In this document: positions 6,515-6,835 of the stretch, in pieces
Layout of the letters: each line of letters starts with the position of its first letter
How positions within the stretch are numbered: position 1 is the first letter of the stretch
Assembly (NCBI GenBank): GCA_934655835.1
Contig: CAKUHM010000075.1
Location: forward strand, 1-6,835
Source: an uncultured Collinsella sp.
GTDB taxonomy: Bacteria > Actinomycetota > Coriobacteriia > Coriobacteriales > Coriobacteriaceae
Direction of reading: 5' to 3'
Length of the DNA: 6,835 nucleotides
Notes under the pieces: generated by a model
The model's database searches: none
Seen by the model: the letters and a program-made list of their open reading frames with translations, nothing else
What the model was told of the DNA's origin: nothing
Position numbers and translations under genes: made by a program

Positions 6515-6550
6515 ATAATAAAAAACCCGGCCTTCCGTGGAAAGACCGGG
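6515..6550 (-). terminator. Rho-independent terminator of the tRNA-Glu array
   Basis: Read on the - strand, CCCGGTCTTTC pairs with GGAAGGCCGGG (with two G-T pairs) around a CAC loop, then comes a run of six T (6520-6525) and TATTATC. It starts 11 bases after the CCA end of the last tRNA gene and is oriented to end tRNA transcription before the flippase-like gene. This is the most convincing terminator in the window. Confidence 0.9.
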
Positions 6551-6561
6551 AATCAGATGCG

Positions 6562-6638
6562 TGGTAGCCCGTACCAGATTCGAACTGGTGATCTCCGCCT
6601 TGAGAGGGCGGCGTCCTAAACCGCTAGACGAACGGGCC
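6562..6638 (-). tRNA. tRNA-Glu (anticodon CUC), copy nearest the terminator
   Basis: The 77-base gene includes an encoded CCA (TGG at 6562-6564 on the + strand). Read on the - strand: acceptor GGCCCGT with ACGGGCT (first pair G-U), D-arm GTCTAGCGGTTTAGGAC, anticodon stem CCGCC/GGCGG with loop CTCTCAA, T-arm ACCAG-TTCGAAT-CTGGT, discriminator A. The loop puts CTC at positions 34-36, reading the codon GAG. The TCGTCTAG-type D-arm and CCGCC anticodon stem are typical of bacterial tRNA-Glu. It is identical to the two copies upstream. Confidence 0.97.
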
Positions 6639-6660
6639 ATAGGCCTCAGCAGAAAAGAAG

Positions 6661-6737
6661 TGGTAGCCCGTACCAGATTCGAACTGGTGATCTCCGCCTT
6701 GAGAGGGCGGCGTCCTAAACCGCTAGACGAACGGGCC
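6661..6737 (-). tRNA. tRNA-Glu (anticodon CUC), middle copy
   Basis: This is an exact duplicate of the copy at 6562-6638, with all cloverleaf arms, anticodon CUC and encoded CCA. It is separated from that copy by a 22-base spacer without a terminator, so the copies are probably cut from one precursor transcript. Confidence 0.97.
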
Positions 6738-6759
6738 ATAGGCCTCAGCAGAAAAGAAG

Positions 6760-6835
6760 TGGTAGCCCGTACCAGATTCGAACTGGTGATCTCCGCCTTG
6801 AGAGGGCGGCGTCCTAAACCGCTAGACGAACGGGC
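6760..6835 (-). tRNA. tRNA-Glu (anticodon CUC), third copy, cut by the window edge
   Basis: Identical to the other two over its 76 visible bases; only the first base (5' G of the acceptor) falls beyond the right edge. The promoter of the array must lie further right. Confidence 0.95.

Larger units (their letters stand above)
6561..6835. repeat. Perfect 99-bp tandem repeat carrying tRNA-Glu genes
   Basis: Units 6562-6660, 6661-6759 and the cut unit 6760-6835 match base for base. Each is one 77-base tRNA gene plus a 22-base spacer (ending GCAGAAAAGAAG on the + strand). The spacers (6639-6660 and 6738-6759) are identical, which points to recent duplication or ongoing homogenisation. On the left the identity stops one base before the tRNA. 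The array runs off the right edge, so the copy number is at least three. Confidence 0.97.

Noticed and set aside
6443..6739. Open frame on the - strand of 98 codons with two copies of a peptide beginning MARSSSGLGRRPLKAE
   Set aside because: It is a translation of the tRNA-Glu repeats and the terminator region, a well-known type of false protein. The repeated peptide simply reflects the 99-bp repeat.
6561..6835. CRISPR array, because of regular direct repeats near the right end
   Set aside because: The repeat is a 77-base tRNA gene with full cloverleaf and the spacers are identical, not unique.

Overview
The window looks like chromosomal DNA of a GC-rich, Gram-positive (monoderm) actinobacterium, most likely a Collinsella-type member of the Coriobacteriia. 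This is an inference from several features: the GC-rich sequence, the strong AAAGGAG-type ribosome sites, the style of the YkuD/PG_binding_4 L,D-transpeptidase, the MacA/MacB-like export system with no outer-membrane partner, and the tRNA-Glu genes with encoded CCA. No phylogenetic comparison could be run.

Layout from left to right. Positions 3-821 (+) hold the 3' part of an L,D-transpeptidase gene whose start lies outside the window. After a 132-bp gap with two inverted repeats comes a tightly coupled three-gene operon on the + strand: a MacA/YknX-like membrane-fusion protein (954-2387), a LolD/MacB-type ATPase (2387-3160) and a MacB/FtsX-type permease (3157-4371). The gene junctions overlap by 1 and 4 bases. 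On the - strand, converging on the permease with only 4 bp between stop codons, is a TetR-family regulator (4376-4987). Upstream of it, also on the - strand, is a polytopic flippase-like membrane protein of the LPG_synthase_TM/UPF0104 family (5104-6411). The right end holds at least three identical tRNA-Glu(CUC) genes on the - strand, in a perfect 99-bp tandem repeat, ending in a strong Rho-independent terminator (6515-6550).

The theme is the cell envelope: peptidoglycan cross-linking, export across or from the membrane, and a lipid-related membrane protein. The adaptor, ATPase and permease should form one complex. The TetR protein may control them or itself, but the sequence does not prove the target: the 24-bp dyad in front of tetR has no copy in front of the macA-like gene. 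The flippase-like gene appears to be an independent unit.

I do not see an undescribed system here. The points most worth a second look are the perfect tRNA-Glu(CUC) repeat array, the operator-like dyads in three intergenic regions, and the Ala/Thr/Ser/Asp-rich linker that replaces the hairpin tip of the adaptor. There is no gene-free stretch longer than 300 bases; the longest is about 150 bp (6412-6561).
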